Notes under the pieces: model-generated
Databases searched by the model: none
Told to the model about the DNA's origin: nothing
The model's input: the letters and a program-made list of their open reading frames with translations, nothing else
Position numbers and translations under genes: made by a program
DNA from: Polaromonas sp.
Lineage (GTDB): Bacteria > Pseudomonadota > Gammaproteobacteria > Burkholderiales > Burkholderiaceae
NCBI GenBank assembly: GCA_013823505.1
Contig: PNMH01000085.1
Location: 1-15,038 of the forward strand
Direction: 5' to 3'
DNA length: 15,038 nt
Shown: one piece after another, positions 1-6,908 of the stretch
Position numbering within the stretch: position 1 is the stretch's first letter
Layout: the number at the start of each line of letters is the position of its first letter

Positions 1-333
1 CGCGGCGGCGGTCTTGCCGGTCCAGAAGTAGGCGTTGGCGTGGTTCATCTCCACCGTGCCGGCGCGCACGGCGTCGAAGCCTTCAAACGCGGGGATCAGT
101 TCACCGGCGCCGAACACCTGGATGTTCAGGCGGCCGTCCGACATCTCGCGGATGCGTTTGGCCAGATCGGTGGCGCTGCCCGGGCCATCCATGTAGAAGG
201 GCGAGCCTTTGCCGTAGGCGCTGGTCATCTTCCAGTTGAATTTGGCCGACTGGGCGTTGGCAATGACGGGGGCACCGAGCACGCTGCCTGCAACGGCGGC
301 GCGGGTGAGGAACTGGCGGCGGATCAAGGACAT
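1..333 (-). CDS. TRAP transporter solute-binding protein (DctP family), N-terminal part
   Basis: Only the first 111 residues are in the window; the gene continues past the left edge. The N-terminus has a Tat-type signal (IRRQFLTRA, then a hydrophobic stretch and cleavage near IANAQS). The mature part begins FNWKMTSAYGKGSPFY and includes the AGELIPAFEGFDAV and GTVEMNHANAYFW segments, which match the DctP/TakP type of periplasmic binding protein. These proteins capture organic acids (carboxylates, 2-oxoacids) and hand them to a DctQM membrane pair. The ATG at 333 has an AGGAG Shine-Dalgarno (complement of 341-345) about 7 bases upstream. It lies 100 bases downstream of a GntR regulator on the same strand, which probably controls it. 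The DctQ and DctM genes would be expected off the left edge. The ligand cannot be told from this fragment. Confidence 0.88.
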   Translation of the reverse strand, partial: MSLIRRQFLTRAAVAGSVLGAPVIANAQSAKFNWKMTSAYGKGSPFYMDGPGSATDLAKRIREMSDGRLNIQVFGAGELIPAFEGFDAVRAGTVEMNHANAYFWTGKTAAA

Positions 334-433
334 GGCGGTACTCCTGGTGAGTGAAAGAAAAACGAACGACAACAGGGGGCCTGGCCGCGACCTGGTCGCA
401 GCTTCAGCGTGGGGAACGGGGATCAGAAAACCT

Positions 434-1111
434 TCAGGGGCCGTGCACCGATGGCATGTGCCTCATGAGGTCGGGCACCGTGGCCAGCACGTGCTCGCGC
501 ATGGCTTGCTCACAGGCGTTGGCATCGCCCGCGCGGATCGCGTCGAGCAGTTGTTCGTGGTGTTCGCGCGTGCCCACCTGGCGGTCCTCCATCGAGGCCC
601 ACATGCGCATGTGCGGCTCCACCACCGAGTGCAGCGCAGAGATCTGGCGCAGCAGGCGCGGGCAGTCGCTCTTGGCGCACAGCGCTTCATGAAAGTGGCG
701 GTGCGCGGTGGTCCAGTCGGCCTGCAGCTCCGAGCGCGGCTCCATGGCTTCGAGCAAACGCTCCAGATGGCGGATGTCGGCGGCGGTCAGGTTGGGCACG
801 GCCAGGCGCACAGCCAGGCCTTCGAGCACCGCGCGCATCTCGAACACCTCGCGCATCTCCTTGACGTTCGGTGCGTTCACCGTCACACCCCGGTTGGCGC
901 GCACGGTCACCAGGCCTTCGGCCGCCAGGCGGCGCAGCGCTTCGCGCACCGGCATGCGGCTGGTGCCGATCTCGGCGGCGATCGTCTCGGCGATCAAGCG
1001 CTCGCCGGCCACGTACCGGCCCAGCCGCAAAGCGCCCAGGATGTGCGTGTACGCCTCGTCGTGCGCGGCCACCAGCGAGGGGTCGAAGTCGGCGAGGGCG
1101 GAGGTTCTCAT
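434..1111 (-). CDS. GntR-family transcriptional regulator, FadR/FCD subgroup
   Basis: The protein has 225 residues from the ATG at 1111. An in-frame ATG at 1147 would add 12 basic residues; neither start has a clear Shine-Dalgarno. The N-terminal winged helix shows the GntR signature (YTHILGALRLGRYVAGERL, then the recognition region TSRMPVREALRRLAAEGLV). The C-terminal half is an all-helical FCD ligand-binding domain with the usual histidines in FHEAL, EHHEQLLDAI and MREHVLA. The aspartate normally three residues before the FH pair is a histidine here (HRHFHEAL), so the metal site may differ. FCD regulators usually repress uptake and catabolic genes for small organic acids and release DNA on binding the substrate. 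Position upstream of a TRAP binding protein on the same strand suggests that this transporter is its target. Confidence 0.9.
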   Translation of the reverse strand: MRTSALADFDPSLVAAHDEAYTHILGALRLGRYVAGERLIAETIAAEIGTSRMPVREALRRLAAEGLVTVRANRGVTVNAPNVKEMREVFEMRAVLEGLAVRLAVPNLTAADIRHLERLLEAMEPRSELQADWTTAHRHFHEALCAKSDCPRLLRQISALHSVVEPHMRMWASMEDRQVGTREHHEQLLDAIRAGDANACEQAMREHVLATVPDLMRHMPSVHGP

Positions 1112-1382
1112 CGATGGCGGCTTGCGGCGTCGGGTGGATGGGACCATGGATTCGGATCATTGGATCCACGGATACGTGTGTTCACATCAATGCAGCATCC
1201 GTGCCAGCCCCGAACCGGGCGGTCGAAGCGTTTGAAGTAATCCGAAAGCATGCCAGCAGTGCCGGTGACGGGATGCTTGTGCGCCACGACAGCGCCTGCC
1301 CGCACCAAGGTGGTGGGCCTGTGTGGTGCACGGGGCTGGTCGGATGGCGGCAAGAGGAGTACAACCGCTCTGAGGAAACGGT
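1112..1382. promoter_or_regulatory. Divergent intergenic region, candidate GntR operator at 1156-1173
   Basis: This 271-base gap separates the GntR regulator from the divergent M48 protease gene and should hold both promoters. A dyad ATC-N2-TGGATCCA-N2-GAT occupies 1156-1173 (14 of 18 positions symmetric), and GGAT recurs at 1148, 1154, 1162 and 1170. A second small dyad, TGTG-TT-CACA, is at 1177-1186. FCD regulators bind short palindromes near their own promoter, so the first dyad is a reasonable autoregulatory site. If the regulator starts at 1147 instead of 1111, the dyad sits just before its start codon. No gene-like ORF was accepted here. Confidence 0.35.
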
Positions 1383-2156
1383 ATGAACGGTATGGCTCGT
1401 TTTTTCCAGGTGGTCGGGCTCGCAGTGGCGGGCCTGCTGGTCAGCGCGCCCGCAGCGGCCCAGGCCACCTGCGCGAACGAACCCGCCCGCGCCCACGAGC
1501 TGCGCGTGCTCGACGAAATCCAGATCACCGAGCTGATGGAACGCTTTGACGTGGTGGCCGCACCCGCGCGGCTTCACCACATGCTCGCCAGCCTGGTGGC
1601 CGCCTCAGCCCCGTTGCAAAAGGGCCCGTCCGTGCACCTGCTGGCCTACGAAGACCAAGACCTCAACGCCTACGCCGCCGACCACGGCATGGTCATCCTC
1701 ACCAGCGCCATGTGGAGCGCCAAGGAAGACCTCTCCGACGACGAGCTGGCCGCGGTGATGGCGCACGAACTCGCCCACATCGAGGGCCACGATTCGTTGG
1801 TGGAGGCCTGCACCAACCTGCAGCGCCTGCAAGCGCCCACCATGCGCTTTGAAGACGCCCGCGAGCGCATGGCACTCGAAATGTTCAACCCCCGCTCGCC
1901 CCTGGCCCGCGCGGCGCAGCAGCAACTGCACGCGCAGGAACACGCCGCCGATGTGCGCGCCATCGAGCTGCTGCGCGCCGTGGGCCGCAACCCGCAAGCC
2001 ATGGTGAGCGTGCTCGCCAAGATCCACGGCACCACGCCGTCGGCGCTGAATTTGCTGATGGGTACCACGCACCCGGAACTGCGCGTGCGGCTGGAGAAAG
2101 CGCAGGCAGCGGTGGATGCGGTCAACCCACGTCGGCCGCTTCAGTCGGTGAAGTGA
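1383..2156 (+). CDS. Secreted M48-family zinc metalloprotease
   Basis: A 257-residue protein with a Sec signal peptide (hydrophobic VVGLAVAGLLV, cleavage near APAAAQA) and the M48 zinc site. H128-E-L-A-H132 is the HExxH helix, and E186 in QEHAADVRA is the third ligand within the ExxxD motif (D190). The segment DLNAYAADHGMVILTSAMW before the zinc helix is typical of the BepA/LoiP/Oma1-like branch, where the protease checks outer-membrane or periplasmic proteins. There are no TM helices after the signal and no TPR repeats, so it is a short, soluble periplasmic form. The start at 1383 is supported by GAGGAAA about 5 bases upstream; an ATG at 1392 is less well placed. The 3' end overlaps the convergent small gene by 16 bases. 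Confidence 0.9.
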   Translation: MNGMARFFQVVGLAVAGLLVSAPAAAQATCANEPARAHELRVLDEIQITELMERFDVVAAPARLHHMLASLVAASAPLQKGPSVHLLAYEDQDLNAYAADHGMVILTSAMWSAKEDLSDDELAAVMAHELAHIEGHDSLVEACTNLQRLQAPTMRFEDARERMALEMFNPRSPLARAAQQQLHAQEHAADVRAIELLRAVGRNPQAMVSVLAKIHGTTPSALNLLMGTTHPELRVRLEKAQAAVDAVNPRRPLQSVK

Positions 2157-2434
2157 GCCACCAGGGCCTCACCCCAGGCCCAGGGCCCGGTGATCGTCAG
2201 CGTCACGGTGGTCCAGTCGCCCTCGTTCTGCACCAGGTGGTCGGCGTCCCACGCGCCACCGTCGTCCAGCGGCCCGCGCGGTCCGGGGCTGTGGGCCTCG
2301 GCCCAGGCGAGCACGGCTTGCACTTCCTTCATCACCTCGGGCAGCTGGGAAGCCCGCACGCTGGCCATGGCGTCCCACGTGCCGGTGCCTTCGCCGTCGT
2401 CGCTGGCGTCGAAGAGGAGGTATTGGAGTGTCAT
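2141..2434 (-). CDS. Small conserved-looking hypothetical protein (97 residues)
   Basis: I do not recognise a characterised family. The protein starts MTLQYLLFDASDDGEGTG and is acidic and soluble, with no signal or TM segment. Several tryptophans lie in the C-terminal half (WDADHL, DWTTVTLTITGPWAWG), which suggests a compact beta-rich fold. The ATG at 2434 is preferred; an in-frame TTG at 2461 would add nine low-complexity residues, and neither has a good Shine-Dalgarno. Codon use matches the high-GC neighbours. It lies just downstream of the glcB terminator on the same strand, so it probably needs its own promoter or relies on read-through. Its last 16 bases overlap the end of the convergent protease gene. 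Confidence 0.65.
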   Translation of the reverse strand: MTLQYLLFDASDDGEGTGTWDAMASVRASQLPEVMKEVQAVLAWAEAHSPGPRGPLDDGGAWDADHLVQNEGDWTTVTLTITGPWAWGEALVAHFTD

Positions 2435-2461
2435 GGGTCGATTGTTTGTGGGCGGGGACAA

Positions 2462-2486
2462 GAAAAACGGCGCCCGAAGGCGCCGC
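2462..2486 (-). terminator. Rho-independent terminator of glcB
   Basis: On the minus strand a perfect 7-bp stem CGGCGCC / GGCGCCG (2479-2485 and 2468-2474) encloses a TTCG tetraloop and is followed by TTTTT (complement of 2463-2467). It begins about 20 bases after the glcB stop codon. This is the clearest intrinsic terminator in the window and marks the end of the haloacid dehalogenase-glcB transcript. Confidence 0.9.
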
Positions 2487-2507
2487 TTTGAATGACGGAT
2501 GCAAGGA

Positions 2508-4718
2508 TCAGGCGGCGGCCTTCACCTTCAGGCGCCAAGCGTGCAGCAGCGGCTCGGTGTAGCCGCTGGGCTGTGCCATGCCTTTGAACACCAGGTCCAG
2601 CGCCGCCTGGTAGGCCATGCTGGTCTTGAAGTTGCCGGCCATCTTTTTGTAGAGCTTGTCGCCCGCGTTCTGGCCGTCCACCACGGCGGCCATGCGCTCG
2701 AAGGTCTGGGTCACTTGCGCTTCGGTCACGACGCCGTGATGCAGCCAGTTGGCGATGTGCTGGCTGGAAATGCGCAGCGTGGCGCGGTCTTCCATCAGGC
2801 CCACGTTGTGGATGTCGGGCACCTTGGAGCAGCCCACGCCCTGGTCCACCCAGCGCACCACATAGCCCAGGATGCCCTGCACGTTGTTGTCCAGTTCCTG
2901 CTGCTTCTCGGCCTCGCTCCAGTTGGGCGTGGCCGTCACGGGGATGGTGAGCAGGCCGGTGAGCAGAACGTCACGCTCCTTGTTGGCGTCGATCTTCTCC
3001 AGCTCTTTCTGCACGTCACTCACCAGCACCTGGTGGTAGTGCAGGCTGTGCAGCGTGGCGCCGGTGGGGCTGGGCACCCAGGCGGTGTTGGCGCCGGCCT
3101 TGGGGTGGCCGATCTTCTGCTTGAGCATCTCGGCCATGAGGTCGGGCATGGCCCACATGCCCTTGCCGATTTGCGCCTTGCCGCGCAGGCCGCACGAAAG
3201 GCCCACCAGCACGTTGTTGCGCTCGTAGCTCTGGATCCAGGCGCTGGTTTTCATGTCGCCCTTGCGCACCATGGGGCCGGCCAGCATGGCGCTGTGCATC
3301 TCGTCGCCGGTGCGGTCCAGGAAGCCGGTGTTGATGAAAGCCACTCGGCTGGAGGCCGCGGCAATGCAGGCCTTGAGGTTCACCGAGGTGCGGCGCTCCT
3401 CGTCCATGATGCCGAGCTTGACCGTGCTCTCGGGCAGGCCGAGCAGCTGCTCCACGCGGCCAAAGAGTTCGGCGGCAAACGCCACCTCGGCCGGGCCGTG
3501 CATCTTGGGCTTGACGATGTAGACCGAGCCCTTGCGCGAGTTGCGGATGGCGTCCTTCTTCGTGCGCTTCAGGTCGTGCAGGGCGATGGTGGTGGTGACC
3601 ACCGCGTCCATGATGCCTTCGGGAATCTCTTGGCCGTCGGCACCCCAGAGGATGGCCGGGTTGGTCATGAGGTGGCCCACGTTGCGCAGGAACATGAGTG
3701 AGCGGCCGTGCAGGCGCACCTTGCCTTTGCCGTCTGCGGCGGTGTATTCGCGGTCGGCGTTGAGGCCGCGCGTCATGGTCTTGCCGCCCTTGTCGAACGA
3801 CTCGGTCAGCGTGGCTTGCAGGATGCCGAGCCAGTTGCTGTAAGCCAGCACCTTGTCTTCAGCGTCCACCGCGGCGATGGAGTCTTCCAGGTCGAGGATG
3901 GTGGAGAGCGCGGCCTCCAGCACGAGGTCGCTCACGCCGGCTGCGTCGGTCTTGCCAATGGAGGTGTTGCGGTCGATCTGGATGTCCAGGTGCAGGCCGT
4001 TGTGCTTGAGCAGCACCGAGCTCGGCGCCTTGGCATCGCCCTGGTAGCCCACCAGCTGCGCCTTGTCGGCCAGCTTGGCTGACCCGCCTTCGGCCAGGCC
4101 CACCACGAGCTCGCCGTCCTTGTTGACACGATAGCTGGTGGAGCCCACGTGTGAGCCCTTCTTCAGCGGCGCGGTGCGGTCCAGCACGTGGCGCGCGTAT
4201 TCAATGACCTTGGCGCCGCGCTTGGGGTTGTAGCCCCCCTTCTTGCCGACTTTCTCGCAGCCCTTGTCTTCCGAAATCACGTCGGTGCCGTAGAGCGCGT
4301 CGTACAGCGAGCCCCAGCGCGCGTTGGCGGCGTTGAGCGCATAGCGCGCATTCAGGATCGGCACCACCAGCTGCGGGCCGGCCTGCACCGCGAGTTCGTC
4401 GTCCACGTTCTTCGTGGTCGCCTTCACCTTCTTGGGCTGCGGCACGAGGTAGCCATTGCCTTCGAGGAACGATCGGTACGCCGCCATGTCGGCGATGGGG
4501 CCGGGGTGGGCCGCGTGCCAGGTGTCCAGCTCGGTCTGCAGGCGGTCGCGCTCGGCGAGCAGCGCGGCGTTCTTGGGCGCGAGGTCGCTGACGATGGCGT
4601 CAAAGCCCGCCCAGAAGGCGGACTCGGTCACGCCGGTGCCGGGCAGCACTTGCTGGTTGATGAAGTCGGCGAGAACGGTGGCGACTTGAAGGCCGTGGAT
4701 CTGGGTGCGTTGTGTCAT
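2508..4718 (-). CDS. glcB: Malate synthase G
   Basis: A cytoplasmic enzyme that condenses glyoxylate with acetyl-CoA to give malate and CoA, the second step of the glyoxylate route. The length is 736 residues against 723 for E. coli GlcB. Visible family motifs include [14 protein letters not shown] (glyoxylate-binding Arg), [14 protein letters not shown] and [10 protein letters not shown] (magnesium Glu and Asp), and [21 protein letters not shown]644 of the last motif is the catalytic base (D631 in E. coli) and C630 is equivalent to C617. The ATG at 4718 gives the family N-terminus [10 protein letters not shown]; an in-frame TTG at 4748 would add ten unlikely residues. The only Shine-Dalgarno is a weak AGAAG. 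It follows the haloacid dehalogenase gene by 26 bases, with an 8-base T run on the coding strand just before the start, and ends in a strong terminator. Confidence 0.97.
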   Translation of the reverse strand: MTQRTQIHGLQVATVLADFINQQVLPGTGVTESAFWAGFDAIVSDLAPKNAALLAERDRLQTELDTWHAAHPGPIADMAAYRSFLEGNGYLVPQPKKVKATTKNVDDELAVQAGPQLVVPILNARYALNAANARWGSLYDALYGTDVISEDKGCEKVGKKGGYNPKRGAKVIEYARHVLDRTAPLKKGSHVGSTSYRVNKDGELVVGLAEGGSAKLADKAQLVGYQGDAKAPSSVLLKHNGLHLDIQIDRNTSIGKTDAAGVSDLVLEAALSTILDLEDSIAAVDAEDKVLAYSNWLGILQATLTESFDKGGKTMTRGLNADREYTAADGKGKVRLHGRSLMFLRNVGHLMTNPAILWGADGQEIPEGIMDAVVTTTIALHDLKRTKKDAIRNSRKGSVYIVKPKMHGPAEVAFAAELFGRVEQLLGLPESTVKLGIMDEERRTSVNLKACIAAASSRVAFINTGFLDRTGDEMHSAMLAGPMVRKGDMKTSAWIQSYERNNVLVGLSCGLRGKAQIGKGMWAMPDLMAEMLKQKIGHPKAGANTAWVPSPTGATLHSLHYHQVLVSDVQKELEKIDANKERDVLLTGLLTIPVTATPNWSEAEKQQELDNNVQGILGYVVRWVDQGVGCSKVPDIHNVGLMEDRATLRISSQHIANWLHHGVVTEAQVTQTFERMAAVVDGQNAGDKLYKKMAGNFKTSMAYQAALDLVFKGMAQPSGYTEPLLHAWRLKVKAAA

Positions 4719-4744
4719 GGCTAGGGCTTCTGAAAAAAAAGAAA

Positions 4745-5443
4745 TCAATCAAAAAAGGCGAGCACATCACTCAGCTGGCTGCCGGTGCGGTGGGGTTGGG
4801 TGCCGAGTTCTTCAAACGGCAAGTTTTGCCGGTTGACCCACAGCGTGCGGTAGCCGTACCAGGTGGCGGCCAGCGCGTCCCAGGCGTTGCTGCTCACGAA
4901 CACGATCTGCCCTCGCGGCAGGCCGGTGGCCTGTTCGCCCAGCGCGTAGGCCTCGGGGTGGGTCTTGTACTTGCGGATGGTGTCGACGCTGATCACATGG
5001 TCGAGCAGGCCCTCCAGCCCGGCGCTGCGCACCGCGATGCCCAGCATGTCGGGGTCGCCATTGCTCAGGATGCCGGTGGCCACACCGCGCTCGCGCAGCG
5101 CTTGCAACACGGCGCGGTTTTCCGGAAAGGCGGAGAGGTGGCGGTACTGGTTCATGAGCCGCGCGGCGCGCTCTTCAAAGGCGGGCCAGTCGCTGCGCGC
5201 CTCGGGCACCAGGGTCTTGATCGCGAAGGCCAACGCGTTTTGCGTGAGCGCCCAGAACGGCCGGTAGTGCGCGCCGTGGTCGCTGGTGGTCACCAGCCGC
5301 GTGTATTCAATCTGCTTGTCCCGCCACAGCGTGGCCAGCCGCGCGCCCTGCCCGGGAAACAGCTGCTCGGCGAGCAGCCCTACGCTGTACACGTCGAAGA
5401 GCGTGCCGTAGGCGTCGAACAGGACTGCGCGGGGTTTTTGCAT
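4745..5443 (-). CDS. (S)-2-haloacid dehalogenase, type II (HAD superfamily)
   Basis: A 232-residue cytoplasmic HAD enzyme that would remove halide from short 2-haloacids with inversion, giving 2-hydroxyacids such as glycolate. All catalytic residues known from L-DEX of Pseudomonas sp. YL are present with nearly the same spacing: nucleophile D10 in [11 protein letters not shown]14, halide-binding R41 in LWRDKQ, Ser-Asn in LSNGD, Lys in KYKTHPEAY, and Ser/Asn/Asp in VSSNAWDA. The loop after EYTRLVTT ([11 protein letters not shown]) differs from L-DEX, so the substrate range may differ. The ATG at 5443 matches the family N-terminus; the reading frame is open further upstream to 5686, but that extension has no homology-like sequence. 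Spacing of 26 bases to glcB suggests one transcript linking dehalogenation to glyoxylate use. Confidence 0.88.
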   Translation of the reverse strand: MQKPRAVLFDAYGTLFDVYSVGLLAEQLFPGQGARLATLWRDKQIEYTRLVTTSDHGAHYRPFWALTQNALAFAIKTLVPEARSDWPAFEERAARLMNQYRHLSAFPENRAVLQALRERGVATGILSNGDPDMLGIAVRSAGLEGLLDHVISVDTIRKYKTHPEAYALGEQATGLPRGQIVFVSSNAWDALAATWYGYRTLWVNRQNLPFEELGTQPHRTGSQLSDVLAFFD

Positions 5444-5632
5444 CCATGGACTGTATTGCACACCTGCGAGGGCATTGAATGGATTCCTTGTGCGTAATTT
5501 GTGACTTTGGTGAGGGTAATTCGCCTCAGAGGGGCTTGCAGGACTTACCAACAGCATAGTCCGCTGCCTTCCCCTTGCCCTTGCGATACGCTTTCTGACA
5601 GCGGGTTCGTTGCCCCTGTTCAGGACACCAAC
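5444..5632. promoter_or_regulatory. Divergent intergenic region with palindrome at 5511-5528
   Basis: The gap separates the haloacid dehalogenase (leftward) from the 44-residue membrane protein (rightward) and should contain both promoters. A dyad TGAGG-N2-AATT-N2-CCTCA spans 5511-5528 (14 of 18 positions symmetric), a plausible operator for the dehalogenase-glcB transcript. The regulator is not identifiable from this window. I did not find a convincing -35/-10 pair. Confidence 0.3.
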
Positions 5633-5767
5633 ATGCAGATCAGTGTCCAGTTCCTTCTGGACCTCATCCAGACGATGGATCAGCACCCGACTGGCGCAGC
5701 CCTGTTCGTGGTCGCATTGGCGATCTGTTCAGTGGCTCTGGTGGCGTACGTTTGGATGCGAAAGTGA
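5633..5767 (+). CDS. Single-pass membrane miniprotein (44 residues)
   Basis: I recognise no family. The ORF starts at an ATG with AGGA (5622-5625) about 7 bases upstream, a good ribosome-binding site. The first 20 residues are polar to amphipathic (MQISVQFLLDLIQTMDQ), followed by one strong hydrophobic segment at about residues 22-41 (ALFVVALAICSVALVAYVW) and a short basic tail (MRK). The frame is open upstream to 5501, but that extension lacks a ribosome-binding site and looks non-coding. It is divergent from the haloacid dehalogenase gene and lies at the left edge of the AT-rich stretch. A small inner-membrane protein is the simplest reading. Confidence 0.55.
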   Translation: MQISVQFLLDLIQTMDQHPTGAALFVVALAICSVALVAYVWMRK

Positions 5768-5789
5768 CGACAGATTTGCGGTCCATCTC

Positions 5790-6473
5790 TCACCGATTTT
5801 CAAGTGGTGTGCTGAACTCATACTTGGTTGACAATTCGCCACGCGTCACAGCGTAATGATAATTGTCCAACACCGCGCAGACTTCATATGAAAACACTGC
5901 GATTAATTTGTGATTGCACGATAGATATGCCATTTCACCAGCCTGATTCTCTAGCATTGAAAGAAAAGCAGTGTTGATATGAATGGCACCCCATGTCGGC
6001 ATGATTTTGGGGTGCTGTCTATCGAAGATACTTGCTTTCTCTCTAAACTCATCAGAGTTTAAAACGTCCATAGAGTCAGTCTGGAAAAGCCTCGTTATAA
6101 CTTGTTCGAAACTATTTTCAGCTGAAGCATCTTTGGCGAATTGCTTTTCAAGTCGGTCCACAAAGAAGTTGATCTCTTCTACTGCGCGTTCAATCTGACT
6201 TTCATAAACCTGTTTTTGAATTTGTTGCTGCTGCTCAATGAACTGGCGTCGCTGCAGTTTGAACTGCCCACGCAGAATCATCAATGTAAACACACCGATG
6301 ATAGGCGAATAAACGCCTGCCATGAAGGTTCCGAATTCAGACCAACGTGCGTGATTATTTGACATCGCCCAGCCGAACATTGACACATACGTGGCTACTG
6401 GTGCAATGACAATAAGAGGCAACAATACTCCGCGTGGAGTAATGCGACCTTTGAAAATAATTGGCAGCTTCAT
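5790..6473 (-). CDS. Hypothetical two-TM membrane protein with coiled coil (possible phage-defence protein)
   Basis: A 227-residue protein of unrecognised family. Two N-terminal TM helices (about 15-37 and 46-68) flank a short loop with WSEFGTFMAGV. A glutamine-rich coiled coil follows (about 69-112; RRQFIEQQQQIQKQVYES), then a soluble C-terminal region of about 115 residues. The architecture, with W-EFG-F-G between the helices, resembles membrane proteins annotated as putative abortive-infection factors. This is architectural similarity only, and the C-terminal region shows no motif I know. The start at 6473 has AAAGGA about 9 bases upstream. Base composition is much lower in GC than the neighbours (rows counted at 38% and 50%), and codon use is unlike the rest of the window. 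Both point to horizontal acquisition. Confidence 0.72.
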   Translation of the reverse strand: MKLPIIFKGRITPRGVLLPLIVIAPVATYVSMFGWAMSNNHARWSEFGTFMAGVYSPIIGVFTLMILRGQFKLQRRQFIEQQQQIQKQVYESQIERAVEEINFFVDRLEKQFAKDASAENSFEQVITRLFQTDSMDVLNSDEFREKASIFDRQHPKIMPTWGAIHINTAFLSMLENQAGEMAYLSCNHKLIAVFSYEVCAVLDNYHYAVTRGELSTKYEFSTPLENR

Positions 6474-6523
6474 TCTTGATGGTCCTTTACTTCGTAATTG
6501 GATTGAACGTTACTGCGCGTAGT

Positions 6524-6613
6524 TCAAGCTTGAGCTAATGAGGACACTTTCGGATTTTCGATTTTCCTACGCGAGCTAATCTGTAGCCAATCTAGTATGC
6601 TCGTCTCAGTCAT
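6524..6613 (-). CDS. Possible 29-residue ORF of unknown function
   Basis: The ORF begins MTETSILDWLQISSRRK and ends SSLAQA. Its only support is a strong ribosome-binding site (AAGGGAG, 5 bases before the ATG) and its position 50 bases upstream of, and on the same strand as, the two-TM membrane protein gene. The same frame is open upstream to 6715. It could be a leader peptide, a small antitoxin-like protein or the remains of a longer gene; nothing in the sequence decides between these. Confidence 0.25.
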   Translation of the reverse strand: MTETSILDWLQISSRRKIENPKVSSLAQA

Positions 6614-6736
6614 CAAAACTCCCTTTAAGAGTGCATTGGACCGAATTCTAGCCATTCGAAGACTAACTTTAATCTGTTTCAGTGGACAACCACCATCGTT
6701 CAGTAAATGCACCATCGAAAATGATCGAAAACGGCA

Positions 6737-6769
6737 ATGTGTACCGGATCAAGCTGGGTATGTGTACCG
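6737..6769. repeat. 10-base direct repeat, possible insertion-element end
   Basis: ATGTGTACCG occurs at 6737-6746 and again at 6760-6769, 23 bases apart, at the change from AT-rich to GC-rich DNA. Short repeated blocks like this are found at the ends of some insertion sequences, for example the IS21 family. No transposase gene or matching partner end is present in the window, so this could be a scar or a chance repeat. Confidence 0.35.
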
Positions 6770-6866
6770 CTAGCAGTCACGTTAATGCGCGTCCAGCGGA
6801 TGACGGTTCGCCTTGAGTTGCTGGAACTGCCGCAGGACGGCCGAACAGGTGCGAGGCCGTGGGCGC

Positions 6867-6892
6867 GGTATCGTTCTGATTTAAGCGATACC
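6867..6892. promoter_or_regulatory. Inverted repeat upstream of HMG-CoA lyase gene
   Basis: GGTATCG (6867-6873) and CGATACC (6886-6892) are exact complements separated by 12 bases, ending 16 bases before the ATG of the HMG-CoA lyase. Position and symmetry suit a repressor or LysR-type operator; as RNA it could form a hairpin near the start codon. The LysR regulator encoded at 9092 is the obvious candidate to bind it, by proximity only. Confidence 0.4.
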
Positions 6893-6908
6893 TGTGCACA
6901 CCGCTCAC

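Larger units (their letters stand above)
6474..6908. other. Gene-poor region, AT-rich then GC-rich, before the HMG-CoA lyase
   Basis: This 435-base stretch has no confident gene. To about 6735 it is AT-rich like the adjacent membrane-protein gene and holds one possible 29-codon ORF (6524-6613, minus). From about 6770 the composition returns to the high-GC background. The transition carries a 10-base direct repeat (6737-6769), and 6867-6892 holds a dyad just upstream of the HMG-CoA lyase. Long GC-rich ORFs running into 6740-6900 are frame shadows of the downstream gene. The region may mark the right edge of an inserted segment. Confidence 0.5.

Noticed and set aside
236..1240. Long plus-strand ORF opposite the GntR regulator
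   Set aside because: Its translation is rich in His, Arg and Gly with no domain pattern; the minus strand encodes a clear GntR/FCD protein. It is a GC-driven shadow.
2499..3701. 400-codon plus-strand ORF opposite malate synthase G
   Set aside because: Low-complexity His/Gly/Val translation mirroring the glcB frame; glcB matches its family along its full length.
5300..5330. Apparent loss of the catalytic arginine in the dehalogenase (RLVTT in place of WLRSL)
   Set aside because: The halide-binding arginine of L-DEX lies earlier, in LWRQKQ, and is present here in LWRDKQ. The enzyme is not missing a key residue.
5444..5686. N-terminal extension of the haloacid dehalogenase
   Set aside because: The family N-terminus begins at the ATG at 5443, with catalytic D10 and R41 at the same numbers as in L-DEX; the extension has no support.
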